DNA of 64,000 nt from Panaeolus papilionaceus (Eukaryota > Basidiomycota > Agaricomycetes > Agaricales): positions 992,001 through 1,056,000 of the forward strand of contig JADNRZ010000009.1 of assembly GCA_015501605.1 (NCBI GenBank), in the 5' to 3' direction. The stretch's first letter is position 1. Each line of letters begins with the position of its first letter. Below, one piece after another: positions 35,614 to 44,891 of this stretch. A model generated the notes under the pieces. The model did not search any database. It saw nothing but the letters and a program-made list of their open reading frames with translations, and was not told the origin of the DNA. A program made the position numbers and the translations under genes.

Positions 35614-37123
35614 CTAGTACCTATCCTTCCCAGTCGTGTCAAAGTTACTACCAACTTTCTTGAGCAGAAAGTCTCCATATACAACGGGTTTAACTCCTCC
35701 ATATTTTTCCAGTGTACCTTCGTCTTTCAACTTATTTACCACCGACTCGACGGGCTGGATGTGAGCATCAAAGTTGGGCTCAAAGAAGAATGGGATTCTT
35801 TTATTGTCTGCTTGTTAGCCTCCCTTTATCTGGCTATCACAGAGCAAAATAACTTACGACACTCTGCAGGGAATTTCGTCGAAAACATTTGCTATCTGTA
35901 TTACATTCAATTGATGGAAACAGTTCCCTTACCTGTAGTTGGCGCCTGTGTGAATCACCCGATGGAGGGTTGAGCGATAAAGACCATTGGTCCATATCTC
36001 CCACACTGAAATAGCAGAATTAGACCGTTAAATAGGAATTCTTACTAGGAAAGCACTTACTTTCTCCGATGTTGCAAACAACGCAGCCTGGAATAGGGTC
36101 GACATTGATCCAAATACCTTCTTCATTGCCTTGCTCTGATGGGAGGTTGTCCACCACAACGGCTTTCTTCCTTGGTTGCTTGAGAAATACTTGTAAAGCA
36201 GACGGCGTTGGGTCCGCGTAGAGGAATCTTGGTGAAAACTCAATCTCAGTTGAGGAGTGAGATATATACCACAGTGGACACATACGTGAGGCAACCGTAG
36301 TCTCTGTATGATATCATGAGAAAAGAGCCAGCATATCTCATTTTAAAACACCTACTTGTGAGCACCGCAAGATATACCATCATGATCCTTCGGTAAAGGT
36401 GGGTAGCCTATCTGATACGTGAGCACATGTCCACTCATTGTTGCCTCCATGAACTATACCGATTACTCTCATAACCCAGAAGCTGTCATCCACCTGACCT
36501 CGAAGTGTCGCCCATTCCTCTCGAGTCAACCCCAGGCCAACTGCCATGCTGAAATCAGTAGAAACTTGAATATACGTGCTATACAGTCGGCACTGCGTAA
36601 CACTTACGCTTCCATCATTATTAACCCCAGACCTTTCATTTTCTGAACCCATATTTCATATTTCTCCTTGAATCCAGGAACTGAGGGCCACTGATTCTCT
36701 CCCCATAGAGGCCTCCCCTTGTCGGGATTAGCAACAGGCTTGTAAAAATCAAGTCCTTCATGATTGTCAGCCTTTCCATTGGTGACATTTTCGTGCAGCC
36801 GCTGGTAGCCTAGAATAATCACACAGCGTAGAAAAGGGTGTTCGTAACGTTGCAACGTCGATGGCAATCTCACCTCTTGCATAGTCCTGGTTCTTGATGG
36901 AGAGTTTGTCCTTCTCATCCTGGGGTAATGAGAAGAATTCCTTCCCTAAGCGTGCGAGTTCTTCCGTTTCAGTACGGTCAATATATGCATCTAGGTTCAG
37001 GTAAAAAAATCCGTAGTCGACGCAAGCAGAATGAAGAGTGGCAGAAACCGCTGCTTTCGAGTTCTTGTCTGAGTTTGGGTTCAATAGGGGTGCAATATCG
37101 ATAACGGGGAGTTTATCCAGCAT
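35614..37123 (-). CDS. 2-oxoglutarate/Fe(II)-dependent dioxygenase, isopenicillin N synthase-like
   Basis: A soluble oxygenase of the DIOX_N plus 2OG-FeII_Oxy type; the substrate cannot be inferred. The N-terminal part reads LPVIDIAPLLNPNSDK, SACVDYGFFYLNLDAYIDRT, ELARLGKEFFSLPQDEKDKL, then YQRLHENVTNGKADNHEGLD and FYKPVANPDKGRPLWGENQW. The iron ligands are His in GISCGAHK, Asp in DYGCLT and His in LYRSTLHRVIH, with the 2OG-binding Arg-x-Ser in ANYRYSVPFFFEPNFDA. The Asp is encoded in an 18-nt microexon (36286-36303). The C-terminus is SNFDTTGKDRY with TAG at 35614. About eight exons join in phase. Many fungal paralogues exist and no cluster of biosynthetic genes surrounds it. Confidence 0.9.
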
Positions 37124-37399
37124 TTCAACGCGACAATCGCAGTAAATACGATCAAGATGGCGCTGTGATGTAGAGCAGGAAGCTGGAAGTGGAGGTGTGT
37201 CTAAAGGCGTATCTGTGGACGGAACTAAGCTTAGCTTTGGGTTACTTCATGATGCCAGGATGGTAACAACGTCACATAAAGGGTAATAGATTAGATGATT
37301 CAGATTATCTCGCGCATCATGGGACTAGTCAGCACAATGGATTTTCATCAAACATGTATTCATGGTGAACGAGAAAAGGAGACACGTATTAACAAATAG

Positions 37400-38707
37400 C
37401 TAATCTGGGCCGCCTTGATGCTGTTGGGAGTAAATTGTCCTCCCTGGATTTTGACTCCCTCGACTGAGAGACGGCCCTGTACCTCGCATGAAACCGCTTG
37501 CTGGGCCTGTGTATGGCCATGCATCTTCTTCACCTTGCGCTGGTGGGGAGTGAGGTTGTGGTGAAGGTTCAGGATAATGAGGGGGTCCATATGGCATCGG
37601 ACTATGGTCAGAGTCCATCGAGTGTTCCCTGGGAATAGGGTAAGAAGATGTCTGAGACCGGGAGCTGGGAGGTGGGACACTGTGACCGTTGACAGATGGA
37701 GACGGGTGGGACGATGAGGATGCGCCATTACGAGATCTACGTGAGTGAGACGACGAGCCTCCATTAGTTCTTGGTTCTGTGATGTGTTCATTTCCATTTA
37801 TTACTGGATAGGGATTGCCTTGGACAGCAGATTCAGAAACCCTAGCACGCTTGGATGAGTGACTGCCCGAACCGTTTGTCGATTTTCTGGACTTGGGAGG
37901 TGGGCCTGAGTAAGGTATCGGATCTGGAGAAGGTCTAACAGAATATGTAGACAATGTTGGGGCAAGCGCAGGATTGTCTTCTAGAAGCTCCCTTTCTTTG
38001 GCTTCACGGAGTTGCATAGCTTCCTGCAGACCAATGGAAAGTGGTATAGTATCTGCATAAATATGTGAGCGAGCTATGATGCGAGGTACCGTCAATATGA
38101 AAGTGACCATACCAGAAAGAAACATAAACTCCTGATACTGTCTGGCAGTATTGGCTATTCAACATAATCAATACACAAGTAATGTGTGGGTAGGATGAGG
38201 AAGTACCCATGTCAGAATAATTTATTTGATTCCTTCGTTGTGCGCTGGCTTCTCTGTGGCCTGCTTGTATGAATTGTTTGATAAAATCTTCCTGTAAACG
38301 TTGTCAGTGATATTCCACAAAGGATGGGAATGGGCAAAGGCGCACAGTGGCTATTGACAATACGAATAGGCCTTCCTTCGAAACCGCCATATTTCCTGTT
38401 GTGCCTATTACGATAGATATACTAATGAGCTCTAAAGATGTAACGTGAATGAGCTGATTGTACCATCAGCCTGTATCATGTTCTCCAAACGAGAAGCTGG
38501 CAAAAGTGACTGTCCAGGAACGCGTTCTCCGGGTTTGGTTGTGCTTTTGGTTGATGCTGGTCCTTTTGTAGCATCTGGTAAGTTCTCTGGTTCAGAATCA
38601 GAGTCAAGCTGGTCGACTTCTAGCTCTGCCTCGACGTCTGAATCGTAGGTCATGCCGTTGGGCGAGACGACTGTCGGAGGCACATCATTAATGGAAGTGA
38701 AGGACAT
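37400..38707 (-). CDS. Histone-fold protein, CBF/NF-Y (Dpb3/CHRAC15-like)
   Basis: It starts MSFTSINDVPPTVVSPNGMT, followed by an acidic stretch (SDVEAELEVDQLDSDSEPEN). The histone fold begins at LLPASRLENMIQADG, continues over an intron to TTGNMAVSKEGLFVLSIAT and over another to EDFIKQFIQAGHREASAQRR and NQINYSDM. This matches the H2A-like fold of Dpb3/Dls1/CHRAC15 proteins, which work as dimers in DNA polymerase epsilon or chromatin remodellers. After TARQYQEFMFLS and a short helix (LQEAMQLREAKERELLEDNP) there is a long Ser/Pro-rich tail with a probable nuclear signal (SSKRARVSE), which is not part of the minimal family. It ends SQQHQGGPD at 37400. The exact complex cannot be decided from sequence. 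Confidence 0.75.
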
Positions 38708-38971
38708 TAATTATGATGTCTTGATAGAAAAGAGGAATGATGTGGCGGGATAACTGGAAAAAAGCAAAAACTAGAAGGGTGTGAGGATTGTTGAGGATAA
38801 GAGCGGGTGTCAGTGATTCACGTCTTCAGCGATGCACAAGCACAATTTTGACAGTCCTTCATGGCAATACAACCAAGTTGGTCAAAAAAGTCACGTTTGT
38901 AATTTCAGGTTCGCATTCAATCCTAATCAGTTGACTACATACAGTATACTTTTTCTTCGTTCATCCTTCTT

Positions 38972-39559
38972 CTAATCAACGTTGATAATCGTCGTACGTT
39001 TGTCTTGTGCTTTGTTTATGGAAATGTTCAATACCCCATTTTCCAGTTTAGCTTTGACGTTTTCAGGATCAACTGACTGTTCGAGGTAACCAAACTGTTC
39101 ATGTGAATGTCACATTTCTCGTGAATGGCCGTTCATTTGAGAGCTGAAGAGCCTTCTGTTCTGGCACGTTTGAGATAGCTTGGGTAGTTATATTATTTTT
39201 TCGAGTCAGTAGGCGATAAATGCCGCCCACCTGGTGCTGCACCGTCGCGTCACTGCCAGTCTGAACTATAGATGATTGTGAGGTATTAATGACTTTTCCT
39301 TCGATGGTAATGCTACGCCCATCATCACCGACGCGGGCCTCGATATTTTCTTTCTTAAGGCCGGGAAGGTCAGCATCGACGACATATTTGTCCCCTTGGT
39401 CGGACACATCCACCGCAGGCTTGCTGAATACGTCCTGAAATAAATCGGACCCTGTTGTCGGTGCATACGTCCCTCTGTAAAGATGTGGAGTACCAATGGT
39501 TCATCCAACATGCGGAAAAAGGGGCGCATTTCGCGGGAGAATTGACGAGCTAGTGACAT
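38972..39559 (-). pseudogene. Hsp20/alpha-crystallin small heat-shock gene, probably disrupted
   Basis: The start MSLARQFSREMRPFFRMLDE at 39559 joins across one intron to GTYAPTTGSDLFQDVFSKPA. The alpha-crystallin domain follows (VDVSDQGDKYVVDADLPGLK, KENIEARVGDDGRSITIEGK), then, after an in-frame 75-nt intron, LQLSNERPFTRNVTFT. There a TGA (39099-39101) interrupts the expected strand, and the same frame continues TVWLPRTV. The end of the domain, VDPENVKAKLENGVLNISIN, is in a different frame and finishes with TAG at 38972. So the last beta-strands need both readthrough of a stop and a frame change. A 37-nt GTGACA...GAACAG intron would restore an open frame but would delete the TVWLP strand and be shorter than any other intron here. 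Heat-shock elements upstream look intact. Confidence 0.7.
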
Positions 39560-39734
39560 GTTGGTAGAGTTGTTTTGAGGGTCTGAATTTCGTTGATGAA
39601 ATGTGGCTTCGAAATCGTAGTCTTATTTACCCTCTGAGGCATTGGAGCTAGAATGCACAGAATGCACTCGGTCTTTCTATTGGTGTCATAAACGGTGGAG
39701 AAATGAATCGCGTTATGTTTGACGAGGTACTGAA

Positions 39735-39747
39735 GAAAGTTCGAGAA
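39735..39747. promoter_or_regulatory. Perfect three-unit heat-shock element
   Basis: GAAagTTCgaGAA is an exact alternating nGAAn array (three inverted pentamers), the binding site of a heat-shock factor trimer. It lies about 180 bp upstream of the Hsp20 ATG at 39559, the right place to regulate it. Confidence 0.7.
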
Positions 39748-39771
39748 ACGAATTTATTTGGCGCTCAAGGC

Positions 39772-39779
39772 TTCCGGAA
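39772..39779. promoter_or_regulatory. Two-unit heat-shock element
   Basis: TTCcgGAA, an inverted pair of HSE units, lies 25 bp from the three-unit element and about 215 bp upstream of the Hsp20 start. It probably acts with that element. Confidence 0.5.
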
Positions 39780-40064
39780 TGTGCTGGGTGTTTCCATCCC
39801 GAGTAGCCTCAGTGTGAGCCTCAACAGGCCAAGTCGACCACGCAGGACACCCTTCAGAGTTGGAAGCATCCTCGACATTACGAGAAAAGCAATTTGTTCT
39901 TCGGTGTCCCCAACTTTCATCAACGTGCACTGTACAGTTTACTTGCTGAAGGAAACCAAAATACATTGTCTAATAAATTGGTACAGATGGTTGATAACGT
40001 ATGCTAAGTGTGCTATGCTAAAAGGAACATAAATACAAGAGCAGGTCACAAGTAATTGGAAGGA

Positions 40065-41319
40065 TTAAAGGCCAGCAGGGAATTCGACCACGACAAGGGC
40101 GGCCACAGAGTGCTCCATATCATCGTCGTCTTCGAAGCGCACTTTATAGAATGGTATGAACTTGTTTGTTGCCTGTGAATTGTCGTCAGAAAATTTTAGA
40201 GAATGGAACGAAAGTGAACCGACTTTATCCACCACTGGGGATTCGATGACCTCTGCTCTGTAAAAGCAACTGGTATCTGGGTACAGCGCCATCACAGTAG
40301 AACCTTTAGGGAATTCGGGGTATGAACTGATATGGGAAGCACTCCCCACAGGGGCGTCTGGATCCGGTAGTGGCAAGATAAACTTTGAGCTTGAGGTATA
40401 CATTCTGAGGAGGATGTTAGGTGGCACTGAAAGATGTCCCTCACTACTTACTGTCCAGGTTGACCATCATCTTGGTCTTCTGCATCTTGGACTTCGTATT
40501 TTCCTCCATACTTATCATGCCCTAGGTAGCGGGTGACAACTGCCATTATCCAGGTATTTTCGTCCGCATCGGCAGAGTTTGGGGGCCGGAAGACGACTTT
40601 TCTGCCAGGCTGTAGAATTTGAGGCTTGGATGTATCTTTCTTCGTCCTACCTTCTCTGCCATGGGGTGTTGGACCCACAGAGTTTGTGCGAGGCGGCAAC
40701 GTGATAGAAACAGAACGGTTGCTAGCTGTGCCAGGAGCAGTGGGGCCAGGTGTCCCGGATGGAGACCCTGCTTTATGGCGTTTATTCCGTTTTTCGACTA
40801 CAACACTCTAAGAAATTGTCAAAATTAAAAACTGAAGAAAGAAATACCAATTTGCATTTCAGGGGACTGACGCAAAGCGATCAAAATGCTCAGTCTTTCG
40901 AGCGCCGAGTCGATGTCACTAGAACGCCATACCCACATCATGAATCATCAAATATTCGTGAAATGCAAATCGACCTACCGGGCTTCTTGCTGCGCACTCG
41001 TTTGGATTTCAACGAGGCCTGAAATTAATTTGTGTTGAAGGCTCTTCAGGTGGGCCAATCCTTCCGCGGGAAGGGTATCATCCTTGGGCCAAGCAGACAA
41101 TAATCTATTGACTCGGCCAATCGAATCTCCAGAGTGTGAAGTATCATAAAGTTTGGAAATTACTTGTAACGCCTCGGCCGTGTGACTCCAGCATTCGCGT
41201 TCTGAAAAAAATGAGAGTCGCCATTTCAGATACACCAATTAGACCATAGGTCAACTTCCAATGTACCCACCTTCACTGGAAGCAGGCCGAACAGCAACAT
41301 TTCGTCGTTTGTTATCCAT
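40065..41319 (-). CDS. SGF29: SAGA-associated factor 29 (SGF29), tandem Tudor reader
   Basis: SGF29 reads H3K4 methylation for the SAGA acetyltransferase complex. Exon 1 (MDNKRRNVAVRPASSE, ATG at 41319) joins ERECWSHTAEALQVISKLYD, a helical N-terminal region (LPAEGLAHLKSLQHKLISGL). A basic Ser/Thr/Pro linker (SNRSVSITLPPRTNSVGPTP) leads to the SGF29 C-terminal domain: LQPGRKVVFRPPNSADADEN, TWIMAVVTRYLGHDKYGGKY, EVQDAEDQDDGQPGQ, YTSSSKFILPLPD, EFPKGSTVMALYPDTSCFYR and AEVIESP. It ends NKFIPFYKVRFEDDDDMEHS, VAALVVVEFPAGL. The Tyr/Phe of the ALYPDTSCFYRA block belong to the methyl-lysine pocket in this family, and the terminal acidic strand is also typical. Introns are about 50 nt. Confidence 0.93.
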
Positions 41320-41767
41320 GTTGTAGTTGTAATTAAGTGTTCGACGTATGTCCATTCAATCCATAAACGCGGCTTCGACCTCGTGCCTTTAGGAGCTGAA
41401 CTCCATGAACGTGAATGGGTTAGAAATGTTGTCTGGTGGCTGTGTTGCAACATTGACATCAGAACGCGGGAATTATATTCCAAATAAGGATAAATCTAAA
41501 TCTACTTGCCCATTTTTGATGTTGCCTCATCGCAACAACCTCGGTATTCATAGTGAGGAGCTGCATAATTTAACTTCTATATAATATGTCGGCCAAGGAT
41601 GTATGTATCATAATTTTATCGAAACAGCAAGATAGTAAATAATTGGTAAGTACCTAACGCGATATAGTAGAAGTGGCTGCCAGCTTATGCCAGCTGAGTG
41701 TCCAGATGCAGATCAAACAAAAAGACACCTGCCTCAGGTGAAACTTAATATCCTTCCAAGTGATGAT
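41320..41767. other. Intergenic region
   Basis: About 450 bp between two minus-strand genes, expected to hold the SGF29 promoter and the translin 3' UTR. An open frame at 41226-41483 lies mostly in the SGF29 leader and is not supported as a gene. Confidence 0.5.
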
Positions 41768-42788
41768 TCATATGGCTCTTGGTACGATTGATGGCGCTAG
41801 CTTTCTAAGGGAAACATCGTACACAACTTGGGAGTCATGTGTAAGGGATAGTGTGTGTTATTAATGGTCTGCACTGACCTTCCTCGATTTTCTTGATGTC
41901 GTACTTGAGACTGTCATATCGTCTTCTTAAGAGATCGTTTTTTAAATTGAGCTTTAAAGATAATGAGTACTGTCTTTCATACAGCACCAAAGGCGTATGC
42001 ATCATCACACTAACCATTGAAAATCCAGCAAACAGATCTTTGACAAACTTGGATATTTTGAGGGGTTCCTCGAAGTTTCCTAGTGTCACAGAGTTGATGG
42101 CCAAACGCGACTTTGAATTTCGATGAGCTATACAATCGGAACAGTTGGATAATTGATTTTGCGCACCAGTTCATTCACCAGACTAATAAGCGCATGCAGG
42201 TAATCTTCCACGGGTAGGGATATACGGTCACTCCATTCATCCCGTACTGAAGATATCCAGTAAGTCGAATTGTTTAACGGAAGTGAACTCGGCAAACCTC
42301 CTATTATATTAGCGGCATCGGGCAGCGAAATCAGAGTTCGAGTTTCGAGGTACTCTGTCAGAGCAGCACAGAAGACAATTGTTCTAAGAGAATTTGTCCA
42401 CATGTCCTTCCATCGCCAAAATTGGTTTTGTGGAACGATTTCTGAGAGGGCCAAGGTCACATTTTTAACACCAGAAAGGTGTGGACGAACACTGCTCAGG
42501 AGTGTTGGAACTGAGCGAAGCATGAGATATAAGAAGATGAGAGGTTATAGCATGCTAAGTGCAACTGACTGGCATCGGGAGGGGTAGCATGAATCTGATT
42601 CAACAGCCCCACCATTGTTCTAGCTTTTTTGTCCAATTCATTGACTTGTTCGCGTATTTTCTGACGCAGTAGTTTTTAGATATGAACACGGGGTTCGCAA
42701 AGATAGACGATATTGCGGTTTGCACCTCACGTATTTCGACCTCTTTATCCAGGAGATTGTTCAAGTCGTCGAGCAGCTGAGGGTCCAT
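41768..42788 (-). CDS. TSN: Translin (RNA/ssDNA-binding protein; C3PO component)
   Basis: Translin forms ring-shaped octamers and, with TRAX, the C3PO ribonuclease. The start MDPQLLDDLNNLLDKEVEIR is at 42788. Family blocks follow in order: KIREQVNELDKKARTMVGLL, NQIHATPPDA, LSEIVPQNQFWRWKDMWTNS, LRTIVFCAALTEYLETRTLI, SLPVEDYLHALISLVNEL, SRLAINSVTLGNFEEPLKIS, KFVKDLFAGFSM, then across an intron LNLKNDLLRRRYDSLKYDIK and KIEE, and a last exon VVYDVSLRKLAPSIVPRAI with TGA at 41768. This is close to the full family length (about 230 residues). TRAX is not in the window. The gene shares a 250-bp promoter region with the divergent F-box/LRR gene. Confidence 0.93.
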
Positions 42789-43038
42789 GTTATTGGGTGG
42801 TTATATAAATGATGCTTCGAAAGCTACAAGTTGTGGAAGTCGGATTGGTAAAGATGTTATCGTATTTGGTGGCGGAGCCAAGGCAGAACTGAGAGAAAGA
42901 CATCTTGACAGTCTTGGCCGTACTCAGAGCGCGGGAATCAAAGTCGGTGCTGGCGACAAGTCTTACATAAATAGGCAGGATTCGTATGCTTGAAAGTTGA
43001 CTTTCCCAAAGCCCTCTTTGACTCCATATATTGAATTC
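42789..43038. promoter_or_regulatory. Short bidirectional promoter, translin (-) and F-box/LRR-like gene (+)
   Basis: The two start codons are 250 bp apart on opposite strands, so both promoters must share this DNA. No clear TATA box is visible for either gene. Confidence 0.5.
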
Positions 43039-44470
43039 ATGCGTAACAGGTTTAGAAGATATTTTAATGGCATAAAGTCAAAGACTTCGCATATGCCAGA
43101 CGATGACCCTCCTTCAAAGCTCCCCACTCTCCTTGAGCTAGAGAGCGTCATTCCCAAATCGACTCCTGATATTGGGGGTGTCTGGCAGAGCAAGCTTCTC
43201 CCAGACATTATTTTATATGTCCTTGAAGAATTTTTGGAAAATGAACGCGCAACCGTTGCAGCCCTCAGCAGCACCTGCAGATCCATGTATACGATCTGTT
43301 TACCCAAACGATATAATCAAGTAACCCTCAACTCCCGCAACCGCATTTCACCTACATCCATCGAAGCCTTTGCTCATCTCGCGGCTCACAGACCTCACAT
43401 ACTCAGCCTCATTCAAAGATTAACATTTTTGGATGATGGGTTCATGTTTCAAGGATCACGGCCTATAACGATAGAGGAGGAATGTCTTTGCTATATCCTG
43501 ACCCGCCGATTGTCTTATGCCAAACTCAAGCGCCTTGATTTGTCATTTAGGGTTGTTTGGGATCGACTGCCTCCCCCAGTGAAGAGTGCATGCTTGGATA
43601 TATTTTCAATAACCAGTTTGGATCACATTTCCTTTCATTATATGGCCATACCAGCCAATGTTCTTGGCCGCCTGTCTAAAATATCTACCCTAGAAATGAA
43701 GGGCGAAGTCAGGACCTTTATTCCGCACGAACTGCAATTGCCAGATGACCGTACTATGTGGTGCGCCCCAAAGAGGCTCATCATTTGGGACACAAGCCAC
43801 ACAGGGTTTACCACAACTAACATGCTGCACAAGCAATCTGGTTTGTTGTTGAGTTCCCTTGAGCACCTCGAAGCTCGGGTCAGCGACCCACACTTCGCTC
43901 TACTAGAAGCCCCTCTCGCGTCATGTCGACATTCTTTGACACATTTGGAGCTCCATTGTCCACGAAGTATGGGTTCAATTTTATGTAGGCGTTGTGGTGG
44001 CTTTGCTGATAGAGTCTCCTACAGGCCAGTCCGCAAGTCTGCGACTACAATTGACGAATTTGCTTGGACTTACTTCATTAGTACTGTCAGCAGATTGTTC
44101 TATGATGACTTATGGCGGAGCTGGTTCACTTTCGATCCAGAATTTTCTTTGGATCGTCGAGATAATGGCCACGCTGTCCAACCCGAGAAGTATTAAATTT
44201 CTAACTCTTCTAATTCGCGTTCGGCAATTTCGACTGGCAGCAGAACATCTTCCTTGGGGAAGGCTCGATCACCTCTTTGAACCGAAGGTTGAACTGACCT
44301 GGCCACACCTCAAGAAGGTTAATCTCTTCCTGGTTAACTACTCCAAACCTACGGAGAAATTTTATTGTCAAGGAACTGTCGAGAGCCTGATGAACTCTTG
44401 TATGCCACAGCTTGCTTCGACTGACACATTTCACATATCGTTGTCCCACGAAAAGATGGCTTTTTGGTGA
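43039..44470 (+). CDS. F-box/LRR-like protein
   Basis: The first in-frame ATG is at 43039 (MRNRFRRYFNGIKSKT). An F-box-like segment reads LLPDIILYVLEEFLENERAT and VAALSSTCRSMYTICLPKRY, with the LPxxIL-type opening and the later Cys/Arg core. The rest consists of weak leucine-rich strands (AKLKRLDLSFRVVWDRLPPP, SSLEHLEARVSDPHFALLEA, SLTHLELHCPRS). A frame change at 43985 is explained by a 40-nt GTAGGC...CTACAG intron, after which the protein continues QSASLRLQLTNLLGLTSLVL and ends SHEKMAFW at 44470. It is unlike the F-box gene at 23.4 kb in detail. The substrate is unknown. Confidence 0.75.
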
Positions 44471-44891
44471 CTGTAAATATAAAGCATACCTTTTGTAAAT
44501 ATTAAAATTGCATTTACGTCCATGATTGTTCTTTTAAAGTCTATGCCTATGTAGTTTACAAGAAGCAACCAAAGGCCCCTTTTTTTCACGGTTTCTTGAG
44601 AGTCGACAACTGTCGACAATTTCATTCAATGATCAATCAGTGTCATTGTCAATTTGAATGAATGAAGGGCATGACACGTGACGAACGCGTTCCCAAAATT
44701 CTTTTATTGAGAAGTTAGACTCTGAAATCTACATCGTCTGACAGTTGAGTCCAGTCGGCCCTGTACACGCTTTGTTTTTGGCCATGACCTGAGTCGTTAA
44801 ATACACAACTAAACAATTCTTTACCTTCTTTCCATCTTCAACGCCTCTCAGTCCATCCTCAATCTATACTTATATCTTGCTTTCACTTACC
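44471..44891. other. Intergenic region upstream of Sen1
   Basis: About 420 bp. It contains two adjacent palindromes, GTCGACaactGTCGAC (44602-44617), and nearby inverted CATTCAA/TTGAATG words. These could be regulator sites for the Sen1-like gene but match no motif I can name. A mild T-rich stretch precedes the ATG at 44892. Confidence 0.45.

Larger units (their letters stand above)
39560..40064. other. Promoter region of the Hsp20 gene and 3' flank of SGF29
   Basis: About 505 bp between the SGF29 stop and the Hsp20 ATG. It holds the heat-shock elements listed separately. The plus-strand open frame across 39703-40032 is not considered a gene. Confidence 0.5.
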
